Below are positions 54,389 to 62,417 of a stretch of 64,000 nucleotides of DNA, piece by piece; position 1 is the stretch's first letter; each line of letters starts with the position of its first letter. Below the pieces are notes generated by a model. That model was not told the origin of the DNA, searched no databases, and worked only from the letters and a program-made list of their open reading frames with translations. The stretch is taken from contig CAMYJF010000015.1 in assembly GCA_947258555.1 (NCBI GenBank), positions 20,478 through 84,477 on the forward strand. The letters run 5' to 3'. This DNA comes from an uncultured Eudoraea sp. (GTDB lineage: Bacteria; Bacteroidota; Bacteroidia; Flavobacteriales; Flavobacteriaceae). The translations under genes were made by a program, and so were the position numbers.

Positions 54389-55054
54389 ATGACGAAAAAA
54401 GAAAAGGTTCAGTTTATTATTAACACTTTAGAGCAATTATATCCTGAGATCCCGATCCCTTTAGATCATAAAGACCCATATACCCTGCTGATCGCCGTAC
54501 TTCTCTCTGCGCAAAGTACGGATGTTCGTGTAAATCAGATCACCCCTCTCCTATTTAATCGTGCATCTACCCCTTGGGAAATGGTAAAACTCAGCGTAGA
54601 TGAGATCAGGGAGATCATCAAGCCAGTAGGGCTATCCCCCACTAAAGCTAAAGCCATTCACACCTTATCGGTTATTTTACTAGAAAAATACAAGGGGCAG
54701 GTACCTGAAAGCATGGTGTTATTAGAAGAATTGCCAGGTGTAGGCCATAAAACCGCCAGTGTAGTGGTTTCACAAGCTTTTGGTATCCCGGCTTTTCCAG
54801 TGGACACCCATATACACCGACTCATGTATCGCTGGGGTTTGACAAATGGAAAAAATGTAATTCAAACAGAAAAAGATGCTAAGCGACTCTTTCCGAAAGA
54901 GTTATGGAATACGTTGCACTTGCAGATCATTTGGTATGGAAGACAGTATAGCCCTGCCCGTGGCTGGGATATCGAGAAGGATGTGATAACAAATACAGTC
55001 GGTAGGAAGTCGGTAATTAAGGAAGGATGGACAATAAAAAAGGCCCGCAAGTAG
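54389..55054 (+). CDS. nth: Endonuclease III, form lacking the [4Fe-4S] ligands
   Basis: A DNA glycosylase/AP lyase that removes oxidised pyrimidines. The 221 residues contain the helix-hairpin-helix LEELPGVGHKTASVVVSQAF near residue 110, with the catalytic Lys in GHKTA and Asp in FPVDTHIHR. The C-terminal C-x6-C-x2-C-x5-C cluster motif of standard Nth is absent: that part reads WYGRQYSPARGWDIEKD and has no cysteine. The fold must be stabilised without the cluster. A bidirectional terminator overlaps the stop codon. A -7 box TATTTTTG lies at 54364-54371. Confidence 0.92.
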   Translation: MTKKEKVQFIINTLEQLYPEIPIPLDHKDPYTLLIAVLLSAQSTDVRVNQITPLLFNRASTPWEMVKLSVDEIREIIKPVGLSPTKAKAIHTLSVILLEKYKGQVPESMVLLEELPGVGHKTASVVVSQAFGIPAFPVDTHIHRLMYRWGLTNGKNVIQTEKDAKRLFPKELWNTLHLQIIWYGRQYSPARGWDIEKDVITNTVGRKSVIKEGWTIKKARK

Positions 55055-55069
55055 CGGGCCGTTTGTTTT
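55042..55069. terminator. Bidirectional terminator overlapping the nth stop codon
   Basis: GGCCCGC (55042-55048), 5-nt loop, GCGGGCC (55054-55060). Reading rightward, GTTTGTTTT follows; reading leftward, a six-T tract follows. It can end both nth and the convergent small gene/sigma transcript. The right arm begins at the last base of the nth TAG. Confidence 0.85.
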
Positions 55070-55211
55070 AGTTCAAGTGCGTTTCAAATTGAAACTTTTG
55101 ATATCTTGTTATTCTCAGGGACTGTGAAAAGGCGATCAAAAAGTCTATCTTCTCTTTACTAACTTCCCAAATTTCGCAAGCGTTCTGTTCTTCTGAGTAA
55201 ATTTTTTCCAT
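55068..55211 (-). CDS. Small 47-residue protein downstream of the ECF sigma factor
   Basis: A short frame below usual length cut-offs: MEKIYSEEQNACEIWEVSKEK at the start, then an amphipathic helix IDFLIAFSQSLRIT and a polar end KFQFETHLN. It begins 73 nt after the sigma factor stops, in the same direction, and ends in the bidirectional terminator, so it would be the last gene of that transcript. I recall similar short proteins in Flavobacteriaceae, from memory only. Role unknown; an accessory or regulator of the sigma factor is a possibility. Confidence 0.6.
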   Translation of the reverse strand: MEKIYSEEQNACEIWEVSKEKIDFLIAFSQSLRITRYQKFQFETHLN

Positions 55212-55283
55212 GCGTTTTCATACTAGTTTATGTAAGAATAACGCAACTAAAATAGAATTATTGTTTACTCCGGGGAATCGTTT

Positions 55284-55868
55284 TTAATTGGTCAGAACGA
55301 TTCTATTTTTCTCAATGATCTTACGTAAGTTTATCAATGCATAACGCATTCTTCCCAAGGCTGTATTAATACTCACACCCGTATTTTCTGAGATCTCCTT
55401 AAAGCTCATATCCCGGTATATACGCATTAGTAATACTTCCTTTTGATCTTCGGGTAACTCGTCGATCAAAATTCCCAGATCACTGTCGATCTGATTCTTT
55501 ATGATCTGACTCTCTGCATTAAGTCTGTCATCTGATATCACAGAGAAGATGTTGAAATCATCACTACTTTCAAACTTAGGCATCCTTCTGTTCTTCCTGA
55601 AATAATCAATGATCAGGTTGTGTGCGATACGCATCACCCAGGGAAGGAATTTACCTTCTTCATTATACGAACCTTTTTTAAGGGTTTTAATAACCTTTAT
55701 AAAGGTGTCCTGGAAAATATCTTCGGCAATGTCGCGATCTAAAACTTTAGAATAGATAAAACTGGTAATTCTTTGGTTGTGTCGGTTGATCAGTATTTCC
55801 AGTGATCTCTCATCACCTTCGATATAATTGCTAACGAGAATAGAATCATCTTTTTTTTGTAAATCCAT
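55284..55868 (-). CDS. RNA polymerase ECF-type sigma factor
   Basis: 194 residues with region 2 (about 20-95; the -10-binding helix contains DIAEDIFQDTFIKVIK and the RIAHNLIIDYFRKNRR end). An insert with acidic residues precedes region 4 (about 135-185; LPEDQKEVLLMRIYRDMSFKEISE and TGVSINTALGRMRYAL helix-turn-helix). No anti-sigma gene follows. The 120-nt leader before it holds no clear -7 box apart from TACTTTAG at about 55970. It is a stress- or growth-linked sigma factor of unknown regulon. Confidence 0.9.
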   Translation of the reverse strand: MDLQKKDDSILVSNYIEGDERSLEILINRHNQRITSFIYSKVLDRDIAEDIFQDTFIKVIKTLKKGSYNEEGKFLPWVMRIAHNLIIDYFRKNRRMPKFESSDDFNIFSVISDDRLNAESQIIKNQIDSDLGILIDELPEDQKEVLLMRIYRDMSFKEISENTGVSINTALGRMRYALINLRKIIEKNRIVLTN

Positions 55869-56206
55869 TTGAGTGTTATTTGGTTAAGATCGATGCCTCT
55901 TTGGTGTTCTGGGGAAAAAAGGGCTCCTAGTATTAGTTAATTAGTTTTTGATGTTAATTCCGGAACTAAAGTAGATAAAGAGCTATGCGGATGAAAAACT
56001 ATGTTGTGTAACCCCCAAAAAATGATGTCAAACACCCTTTTTAGCAATTTCTGTACAATAATTCATTAGAAAAACAGTTGCTGCAGGCTTGCTGCAGCCC
56101 TGGCAGATATATTCGCCATGTTCCCGTTCATAGGTGCGCAATATGAACAGAACAAAGGCGGAATCCGAAAAGCCTGGAAAGAGTAGGTAACAATAGATTA
56201 TATAAT
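55869..56206. other. 338-nt intergenic region between the sigma factor and the small exported-protein genes
   Basis: Divergent control region with no supported gene. It contains a hairpin-forming repeat GCTGCAG-GCTTG-CTGCAGC around 56081-56099 (7-bp arms, no T-tract) and a 22-codon frame at 56118-56186 that I do not consider real. No full promoter was recognised for the downstream genes. Confidence 0.5.
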
Positions 56207-56503
56207 ATGAGTAAAATAGCTTTAATAGGTATCACACTTATCTCCTTACTAACGTTTTCAGGGAATTCCCTGGAAAACGGGCGGACTGGGGATAATTCAT
56301 ATACCCAACTTGACAAAACCCATGACCTGGTTACAACTTTAGAATATATAGAAGCCGGAGACGATTGCACAGTCACTACACATGGGTATGCATTTGTCGA
56401 TGGCGTTGCTGTTTATTTGGAACTAAGTGTAACCGGACCATGCGATTCCAGCTTGGCAGATAAGGTAAGAGCAGCCATACGGGCACTTAGAGGAATTAAA
56501 TAA
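56207..56503 (+). CDS. Small exported two-cysteine protein A
   Basis: 98 residues: signal peptide (hydrophobic 4-18, cleavage near GNS), then a short acidic region and a C-terminal domain with two cysteines 25 residues apart (DDCTVTTHGYAF ... TGPCDSSLA) followed by a helical ending RAAIRALRGIK. The C-TV...C...helix-G-I pattern recurs in the next gene. A disulfide in the periplasm or outside is likely. Family unknown. The two genes, the GLPGLI gene and the barrel gene run in one direction with short gaps. Confidence 0.75.
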   Translation: MSKIALIGITLISLLTFSGNSLENGRTGDNSYTQLDKTHDLVTTLEYIEAGDDCTVTTHGYAFVDGVAVYLELSVTGPCDSSLADKVRAAIRALRGIK

Positions 56504-56526
56504 AAAATAATTTTAAAATAGTATCA

Positions 56527-56904
56527 ATGAAGATTTACAGTAAAATAGTACTAGTGATAATGGCTTTGTCATTTACATTGAGCGGATACGCAAGTAATGA
56601 GTTGCCAGATTTTGAGGATTATGCCAATTATCTTCAGATAGAAATTGAGACCGAATCCAGCGTGATAACCATAGAACACGGATTTAAGACTTCAGAAGAG
56701 TTATTCGCTCACAATACTTTTGATTTACTATCATCCATTAGCCTGGTAGATGAATTCTGTACAGTTTCAATTACGGTAAAGGTACGGGTTGGTGTGGATT
56801 CAAATTTTATTGAAGTTTCCGCAACTGTCAGTGATATCCCCTGCGCCGATGTGGCCGCTGTGGCAAAAAGAACCATTGCACAGCTGAAGGCAGGTATTCA
56901 GTAA
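56527..56904 (+). CDS. Small exported two-cysteine protein B, related to protein A
   Basis: 125 residues: signal peptide (hydrophobic 6-20, cleavage near GYAS), an acidic Asp/Glu-rich first part and then EFCTVSITVKVRVG ... SDIPCADVAAV with the two cysteines 28 residues apart, and a final helix RTIAQLKAGIQ. The order and spacing match protein A, so they look like diverged tandem paralogues. It starts 23 nt after A. No known domain. Confidence 0.75.
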   Translation: MKIYSKIVLVIMALSFTLSGYASNELPDFEDYANYLQIEIETESSVITIEHGFKTSEELFAHNTFDLLSSISLVDEFCTVSITVKVRVGVDSNFIEVSATVSDIPCADVAAVAKRTIAQLKAGIQ

Positions 56905-56956
56905 TATAGAAAGCAGTAAGGCGTTTAAAAAGGTCTTACTGCTTACATTCAACCAT

Positions 56957-57706
56957 ATGAGTAAATATTTCAGCTTCCTGATTTGCTTTTTATACATATG
57001 TCAGGTAATGTCTCAAGAACAAAATTTAAAAATCGACTATGATCTTTATATCACGGGGTTTTCTTTGTCTAAGAAGAGTTCAGAGTTGTTTGTGACTGAT
57101 GATTTTTCTCTTTTTATATGGAACGATACCATTAGCAAAGTTGAAGAAACCGAAACCGAAGAAAATCTACTGAAATTTACGATTGAATTATCAGATTCGA
57201 TCGGAACCATTAATTACTATTCAAAAAAAGAGGATTCAATATTTACACGTTCTGTTGGATTAGATGAAGTACATGTAGTAAAAGAGAAAAGAACAGTAAT
57301 TGCCTGGGAGCTTCATCCCGAGACAAAGACCATAGGAAAATTCACCTGCAACAAAGCCAGCTGTACTTTTCGCGGACGTACTTATGAAGTATGGTATACT
57401 CCGGAAATTCCAGTTTTCTATGGACCCTGGAAGCTTCACGGCTTACCCGGCCTTGTTATGGAAGTAAAGGACAAGGAGGACATGCTGCAGGCCTATTTCA
57501 AAAAAATAAGTCGAACCGACAAAGATCTTGTCCCATACCTCAGCGCCTTACAAACGGGTAAGATCATTAGTATCGAAGAATACGCTGAAATCCAAAGGAA
57601 ACTAGGGGATGAACTTGTAAAAAAAATGAAGCTAAGCTTTCCAAGGGAATTAAATATGTCAATTGACGGTATTAAACAAGATCAACTTGAGCGGGAGTTT
57701 AATTGA
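56957..57706 (+). CDS. GLPGLI-family exported protein
   Basis: 249 residues with a signal peptide (about 1-20, ending CQVMSQE) and the diagnostic block EVWYTPEIPVFYGPWKLHGLP followed by GLVMEVKDKE (GLPGLI family; here GLPGLV). The family is restricted to Bacteroidota and its function is not established. Members often sit next to outer-membrane barrel proteins, as here: the next gene starts 10 nt after the stop. Two cysteines (CNKASC) might form a disulfide or bind metal. Confidence 0.88.
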   Translation: MSKYFSFLICFLYICQVMSQEQNLKIDYDLYITGFSLSKKSSELFVTDDFSLFIWNDTISKVEETETEENLLKFTIELSDSIGTINYYSKKEDSIFTRSVGLDEVHVVKEKRTVIAWELHPETKTIGKFTCNKASCTFRGRTYEVWYTPEIPVFYGPWKLHGLPGLVMEVKDKEDMLQAYFKKISRTDKDLVPYLSALQTGKIISIEEYAEIQRKLGDELVKKMKLSFPRELNMSIDGIKQDQLEREFN

Positions 57707-57716
57707 TTTCCTATTA

Positions 57717-60392
57717 ATGAGATCCCACCTGAGAAATTCACTACTCCTCATTCTTGCCTTCCTGTTTATAATCGAAGGAGTTGCTCAGGTAAAGCTTAGT
57801 GGCACGCTCACAGATCCTGATTCGAATCCGACTCCTGGAATTGCCGTTTTATTGAGACCAAGAGATAAAGATAATGTCGTCGCGTATACATATAGTAATG
57901 AGGATGGCTACTACGAGCTCACAATCACGAGGGTCGGTGAATATTTACTTACCCATCAGGGAATGGGCTTTAAAAGTCAGAATCGGCCTATTGCAGTCAG
58001 TTCGCCTACCGATAAGCCTATACAGCAGGATTTCACACTAACACCTAAGGTCTTTGAACTATCCGAAGTTGAAATTAATGCCGAGCTTCCTATACTTATA
58101 AAAGAAGACACCATCTCTATAAACACCAAAGTCTTTGTCGATGGAACAGAGGAAGTGGCCGAAGATATCTTAAGGAAGCTTCCGGGCATTGAGGTCTCCA
58201 ATGACGGATCCATCAGTGTACAGGGAAAACCAGTTGAGAAGGTTTTGGTAGAGGGAGACGACTTATTTGAGAAAGGCTATAAACTCCTGACCAAAAACCT
58301 GAATGCCGGTGTTATAGATAAAGTAGAAATTTTAGAGCATTTCTCTGATAATCCACTTTTAAAGAACATCCAGGAAAGTGACAAAGTAGCCCTGAACCTC
58401 ACATTAAAAGAAGATCAGAAATCTACCCTCTTCGGGAATACAAGCTTGGGAGCCGGTACTGAAGAATTTTACGAAGCCAAGATTAACTTGATCTCCTTCC
58501 AGGAAAAAAGCAAGTACTACCTCTTTGCCAACGCCAACAACAGGGGCATTGATGCTACAGGGGATATTTACCAGCTAGTGTATCCAGATATCTTCACAGC
58601 AGCCACTTTTGTAGGAGATGGGGAAAGTGCTGATCGTTATCTGGGGATCACTATGCCCACTCCCAACCTTAAACAGTCGCAGTACAAATTTAATGATGCA
58701 GAACTGGTTTCCTTCAATAGTATTTTCAATCCCGGCAAAAAGATCAAATTAAAAGCCATGGGATATTTCACTTCGGATGAGAATTCTTATTTGTCTGAAA
58801 GCATCTATCAATTTGATGTACCACCAATTACTTTTACCAATACCGAATTGTATGAGCTCCGTAAGTACACCCAAGTGGGCTATGCCAAATTGGATGCGCT
58901 GATTACCTTAGGAAAAGACCAGAGGCTGGACTATATCGGTCGGTTTAATAAAGGAGATTTCCGGGATCGTGCCTCCCTCCTTTTCAATGCAACAGCCTTA
59001 CAGGAAGAGGCAAGCGTAGAAACTAAATTTACGGATCAGAGGATGACTTACACCCGCAGAATTGCGGATAAAGATGCGTTTCAGTTAACAGGAAGGTATA
59101 TATATGATGAAAAACCCGAACGTTATGATGTGAATACCTTTCTCTACCAGGAATTATTCCCTGACCAAACAAACATTGAGGGAATACAACAAAATAACTT
59201 CAACAAACTCAATTTTGCCGGCCTGGAAGGCACCTATATATTGAACAGACCCAGGAATTATTTGGAGCTCAGTGCTGGGATGAGCTCTCGGAATCAACAC
59301 CTTAAGTCGGATTTGCTCTTGCGAGAAAACAATGGTGATTTTCAACTTGTAGGTGGTGATTTTACCAATCGTCTCAAAATTCAACTAGACGATTTTTATA
59401 CCAAAGTGAGATACAAATATTCCTTTAGGAAATTTCAGCTAAAAGCGGATCTTGCCCTTCATCAATACACTAATATAAAGGAAGAAGCAGGTACAGAATC
59501 AAAAGATACCCCCTTCGTTCTTGTTCCACGATTAGGATTTATCTGGCTCCCTAATAAGAAACTCAATTTTATCGCCAGTTATAAGTACGATTCCAGTCCC
59601 ATCGTTGCCAGAGACCAGCGACCTGGTTTTATTTTGACGAGCTATCGACATTTTGGTCGGGGCTACGCTACTTTTGAGCTGTTGCCTGGCAGCTATTGGT
59701 TCACTGGGTTGAATTATGGGGGTTGGGCCGATGCATTCTCCCTAAATGCTTCCTTCTTCCTAAATAGCAACAAAGAATATTTGAGCACTAACAGTCTAGT
59801 TGACTCCAACTACAGCCTGTCAGAACAAATACTTTTAGATGGTAAACAGTTTTTCGGGGCTTCTGTGAACATGAATCAATATCTTAAAAATCTATCCTCG
59901 AGTATTCGTTTGAAACTCAGCTATAATAAGAATGAGTATGAAAACATTATCAATAATTCTGACCTCAGGTCGCTCAATATTGAGTCTTTTACCTATGGCG
60001 GGGAATTCAAAAGTATTCTGACCTCATCTCTTGATTTCAATATCGGCACGGAATGGGTGCGCAGCGTTGTAAATTCGGGAACCGAGTCCGTAAATCTGGA
60101 CAATAGCTCCTTCCTGGATCTTATATGGCAACCCAGTGGGAACTTTAATATATCCTTGAAGAATGAACGCTATTATTTTGGCAGCTTGTCCTCGGATAAT
60201 TCCTTTTATTTCTCAGACCTTGAGACCCGATATAAAGTAATCCCAAATAAACTCACATTACATTTCTTAGCATCTAATATTTGGGATACAGATTCATTTC
60301 GTAATTACACCATCAACGAAACCGGTTTTAATAGTACAAATTTCCGATTGTTGCCGCGCTACTTTTTCCTCAAGGCCGATTATCGATTTTAA
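57717..60392 (+). CDS. Large outer-membrane barrel protein with carboxypeptidase-regulatory and plug-like domains
   Basis: The frame opens at 57663 inside the GLPGLI gene, but the signal peptide (RNSLLLILAFLFIIEGVAQ) fits the ATG at 57717, giving 891 residues. A carboxypeptidase-regulatory sandwich (about 25-110) is followed by a plug-like region (DILRKLPGIEVSNDGSISVQ near residue 155) and a long barrel ending with an aromatic strand (FFLKADYRF). The layout is that of TonB-dependent-receptor-like proteins, with no SusD partner. Its only partner gene in view is the GLPGLI gene 10 nt upstream. Confidence 0.85.
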   Translation: MRSHLRNSLLLILAFLFIIEGVAQVKLSGTLTDPDSNPTPGIAVLLRPRDKDNVVAYTYSNEDGYYELTITRVGEYLLTHQGMGFKSQNRPIAVSSPTDKPIQQDFTLTPKVFELSEVEINAELPILIKEDTISINTKVFVDGTEEVAEDILRKLPGIEVSNDGSISVQGKPVEKVLVEGDDLFEKGYKLLTKNLNAGVIDKVEILEHFSDNPLLKNIQESDKVALNLTLKEDQKSTLFGNTSLGAGTEEFYEAKINLISFQEKSKYYLFANANNRGIDATGDIYQLVYPDIFTAATFVGDGESADRYLGITMPTPNLKQSQYKFNDAELVSFNSIFNPGKKIKLKAMGYFTSDENSYLSESIYQFDVPPITFTNTELYELRKYTQVGYAKLDALITLGKDQRLDYIGRFNKGDFRDRASLLFNATALQEEASVETKFTDQRMTYTRRIADKDAFQLTGRYIYDEKPERYDVNTFLYQELFPDQTNIEGIQQNNFNKLNFAGLEGTYILNRPRNYLELSAGMSSRNQHLKSDLLLRENNGDFQLVGGDFTNRLKIQLDDFYTKVRYKYSFRKFQLKADLALHQYTNIKEEAGTESKDTPFVLVPRLGFIWLPNKKLNFIASYKYDSSPIVARDQRPGFILTSYRHFGRGYATFELLPGSYWFTGLNYGGWADAFSLNASFFLNSNKEYLSTNSLVDSNYSLSEQILLDGKQFFGASVNMNQYLKNLSSSIRLKLSYNKNEYENIINNSDLRSLNIESFTYGGEFKSILTSSLDFNIGTEWVRSVVNSGTESVNLDNSSFLDLIWQPSGNFNISLKNERYYFGSLSSDNSFYFSDLETRYKVIPNKLTLHFLASNIWDTDSFRNYTINETGFNSTNFRLLPRYFFLKADYRF

Positions 60393-60406
60393 AGTGCGCC
60401 TAGTAT

Positions 60407-61072
60407 TTACCAATCTATACCTGTACTCCCATTCTGTGATAAGATCTCATTTGTCTTACTAAAATGGGTATTGCCAAACCATAGGCCCCTGTTAGCACTT
60501 AAAGGAGAAGGATGGCCCGAAGTGAGAATATGATGCTTATCGGCATTGATCAGGGAAGCTTTTTTCTTAGCATAACCGCCCCAGAGTAAAAATACTATTC
60601 CCTTTTTTTCAGTGGACAAGGTGCTGATCACGGCGTCAGTAAAGCGCTCCCAGCCCTTGCCTTGGTGGCTGCCGGCCTGGTGGGCTCTCACAGTGAGTGT
60701 CGCATTCAGCAACAATACTCCTTGTTTTGCCCATCGCTCCAAATTGCCACTTTGAGGATAAGGCACATGCATATCCGATGCTACTTCTTTAAAAATATTG
60801 ATAAGGGAAGGTGGAAAAGGGATCCCATCCCGTACAGAAAAACACAAGCCATGTGCCTGGCCAGGTCCGTGATACGGATCTTGCCCAATGATCACGATCT
60901 TGGTCTTATCAAAAGGAGAATGGTCAAAGGCAGCGAATATTTCCTTTCCAGGTGGAAAACAACGCTGTGATTGGTATTCTGTTTTGACGAATTGTGCGAG
61001 GTCTATGAAGTAGTCCTCGGCAAATTCAGTCGATAAATGGGATTTCCAGCTAGGGTCTATGCGAACATCCAT
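60407..61072 (-). CDS. ung: Uracil-DNA glycosylase, family 1
   Basis: Ung removes uracil from DNA. The 221 residues hold the water-activating Asp in IIGQDPYHGPGQAHGLCFSV near residue 62, the uracil-binding segment LLLNATLTV, and the catalytic His in TSGHPSPLSANRG near residue 185. No other repair genes are coupled to it; it converges on the barrel gene. Confidence 0.96.
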   Translation of the reverse strand: MDVRIDPSWKSHLSTEFAEDYFIDLAQFVKTEYQSQRCFPPGKEIFAAFDHSPFDKTKIVIIGQDPYHGPGQAHGLCFSVRDGIPFPPSLINIFKEVASDMHVPYPQSGNLERWAKQGVLLLNATLTVRAHQAGSHQGKGWERFTDAVISTLSTEKKGIVFLLWGGYAKKKASLINADKHHILTSGHPSPLSANRGLWFGNTHFSKTNEILSQNGSTGIDW

Positions 61073-61132
61073 GCATGTAATAAATCTGGCGTAAAAATAG
61101 CCGATTTATACACCCAGGACAAATACTTCGCT

Positions 61133-62197
61133 TTAATCGGAATATTGAGTCTGAGCCAATTGATTTTGGACTATTTCCTCCTGGCTCTCTCGCTGAAGCA
61201 AGCTATCGAGATAGCCTTTAGTTGTCTTGTTCTTGCCCAATCCATGAGCCTTTGTCGCCCAAACAATAGCTTCCTTTAACTGGCCATTATATTCAAACCA
61301 TACGGCCAGATTGTGACAAGCTCTTTGCCTAATACGATCTTTTGGGTTATTTACTTCCTTTTCCCAAAGAAGTTTTACTTTATCCCAATCCTCATTTAAA
61401 GCGTGCTCTTGTGCCTCCTCTAAAAGAGGTGAACCTTTGATGAAGTATATACGTGGAATCTTTTTCTCCATGGGCTTAAGGCGAGAACCGTAATACGTAC
61501 CACTCATTTTACCCTGATATACAACATCATCAAATCGGGAGCCTAAATCCTCTAGAGCGCGAACCGGTGTTTTTCCCTGCCCTATTGATATAATTTCCTC
61601 ACGGGACGAAAATTCATCCAATATTTTCTGACTCTTTGGTTCATAGATCCGCCAACCATTTTCGATCAATGTCTCAACAGTGAGCTCGTGACCGCGAACT
61701 TTATTTTCAACGCGTATCAGGTCCAAAGCCAAATAGGATGTCTTTTTTAGCTTGACTTCTGTATCCGTTTCGTAATTAGCAAGTGCAAAAATGGCATCCA
61801 CCTCATGTTTTTCGCAAAGGTCAGCAATACTCTGCCATGCCACTTGCTTAGGTTCTGTTCCTAACCCGATTAAAACCTGAGGTGTTTCCGGTATTAAGAC
61901 TACTTCATCAAATCTAGCATCTGCCTCAAGCGTTTCCTTAAGTCCATTCAGGGCCGCATTTACACCACTTTCTGTTAAGCGACTATCTTCTCGAATCAAG
62001 TAAGATGTAATGTTATCCTTGGAATTTTCAGCAGCTTCAGGATTGCTGCTGTTGATGATCCCGATACAGCTCAACTCATCTTCAAGGTTAATGGCGGCTG
62101 GTTCCAAAGCCGTAACTTCTAAATTACTAGTCGCCCCGCATGAGGATAATAGCCCTACAACTAATAGTCCCAAGATAAATTCTAGACTGCGTGTCAT
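61133..62197 (-). CDS. Lipoprotein, DUF6340-like
   Basis: 354 residues with a lipoprotein signal peptide (hydrophobic 7-17, lipobox LLSSC, Cys 20). The N-terminal half looks like an alpha/beta domain (IGIINSSNPEA...; FDEVVLIPETPQV). The C-terminal part (about 255-350) holds TPR-like helices (ALNEDWDKVKLLWEKEV, HNLAVWFEYNGQLKEAIVWA). From memory it fits DUF6340, which has no known function. It probably faces the periplasm or the outer membrane. It is divergent from mutS2. Confidence 0.8.
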   Translation of the reverse strand: MTRSLEFILGLLVVGLLSSCGATSNLEVTALEPAAINLEDELSCIGIINSSNPEAAENSKDNITSYLIREDSRLTESGVNAALNGLKETLEADARFDEVVLIPETPQVLIGLGTEPKQVAWQSIADLCEKHEVDAIFALANYETDTEVKLKKTSYLALDLIRVENKVRGHELTVETLIENGWRIYEPKSQKILDEFSSREEIISIGQGKTPVRALEDLGSRFDDVVYQGKMSGTYYGSRLKPMEKKIPRIYFIKGSPLLEEAQEHALNEDWDKVKLLWEKEVNNPKDRIRQRACHNLAVWFEYNGQLKEAIVWATKAHGLGKNKTTKGYLDSLLQRESQEEIVQNQLAQTQYSD

Positions 62198-62392
62198 GCT
62201 AATTCGGATTTCTTATGACGCCTATAGAGACATCACCATATATTTCTATTATTTACACGTTTTTTCAGCCCGAATATTGTACTAAACCACTATAAATGTT
62301 GTCAACGCAGCCATTCTGTTCATATAATGATCCCAATACCAACTACCTCGACGTAATTAGCGTACATTTTTTAAGAAATCGCCCATAATTCC

Positions 62393-62400
62393 TACCTTTA
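62393..62400 (+). promoter_or_regulatory. Candidate -7 box (TACCTTTA) of mutS2
   Basis: One mismatch to TAnnTTTG, 17 nt before the mutS2 ATG at 62418. The 220-nt divergent region (62198-62417) otherwise shows no coding frame and no clear TTG at -33. Confidence 0.4.
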
Positions 62401-62417
62401 CGGGCCCAATAGTAATC

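Noticed and set aside
56118..56186. 22-codon frame MFPFIGAQYEQNKGGIRKAW and following
   Set aside because: No promoter, no family resemblance and too short to distinguish from chance.
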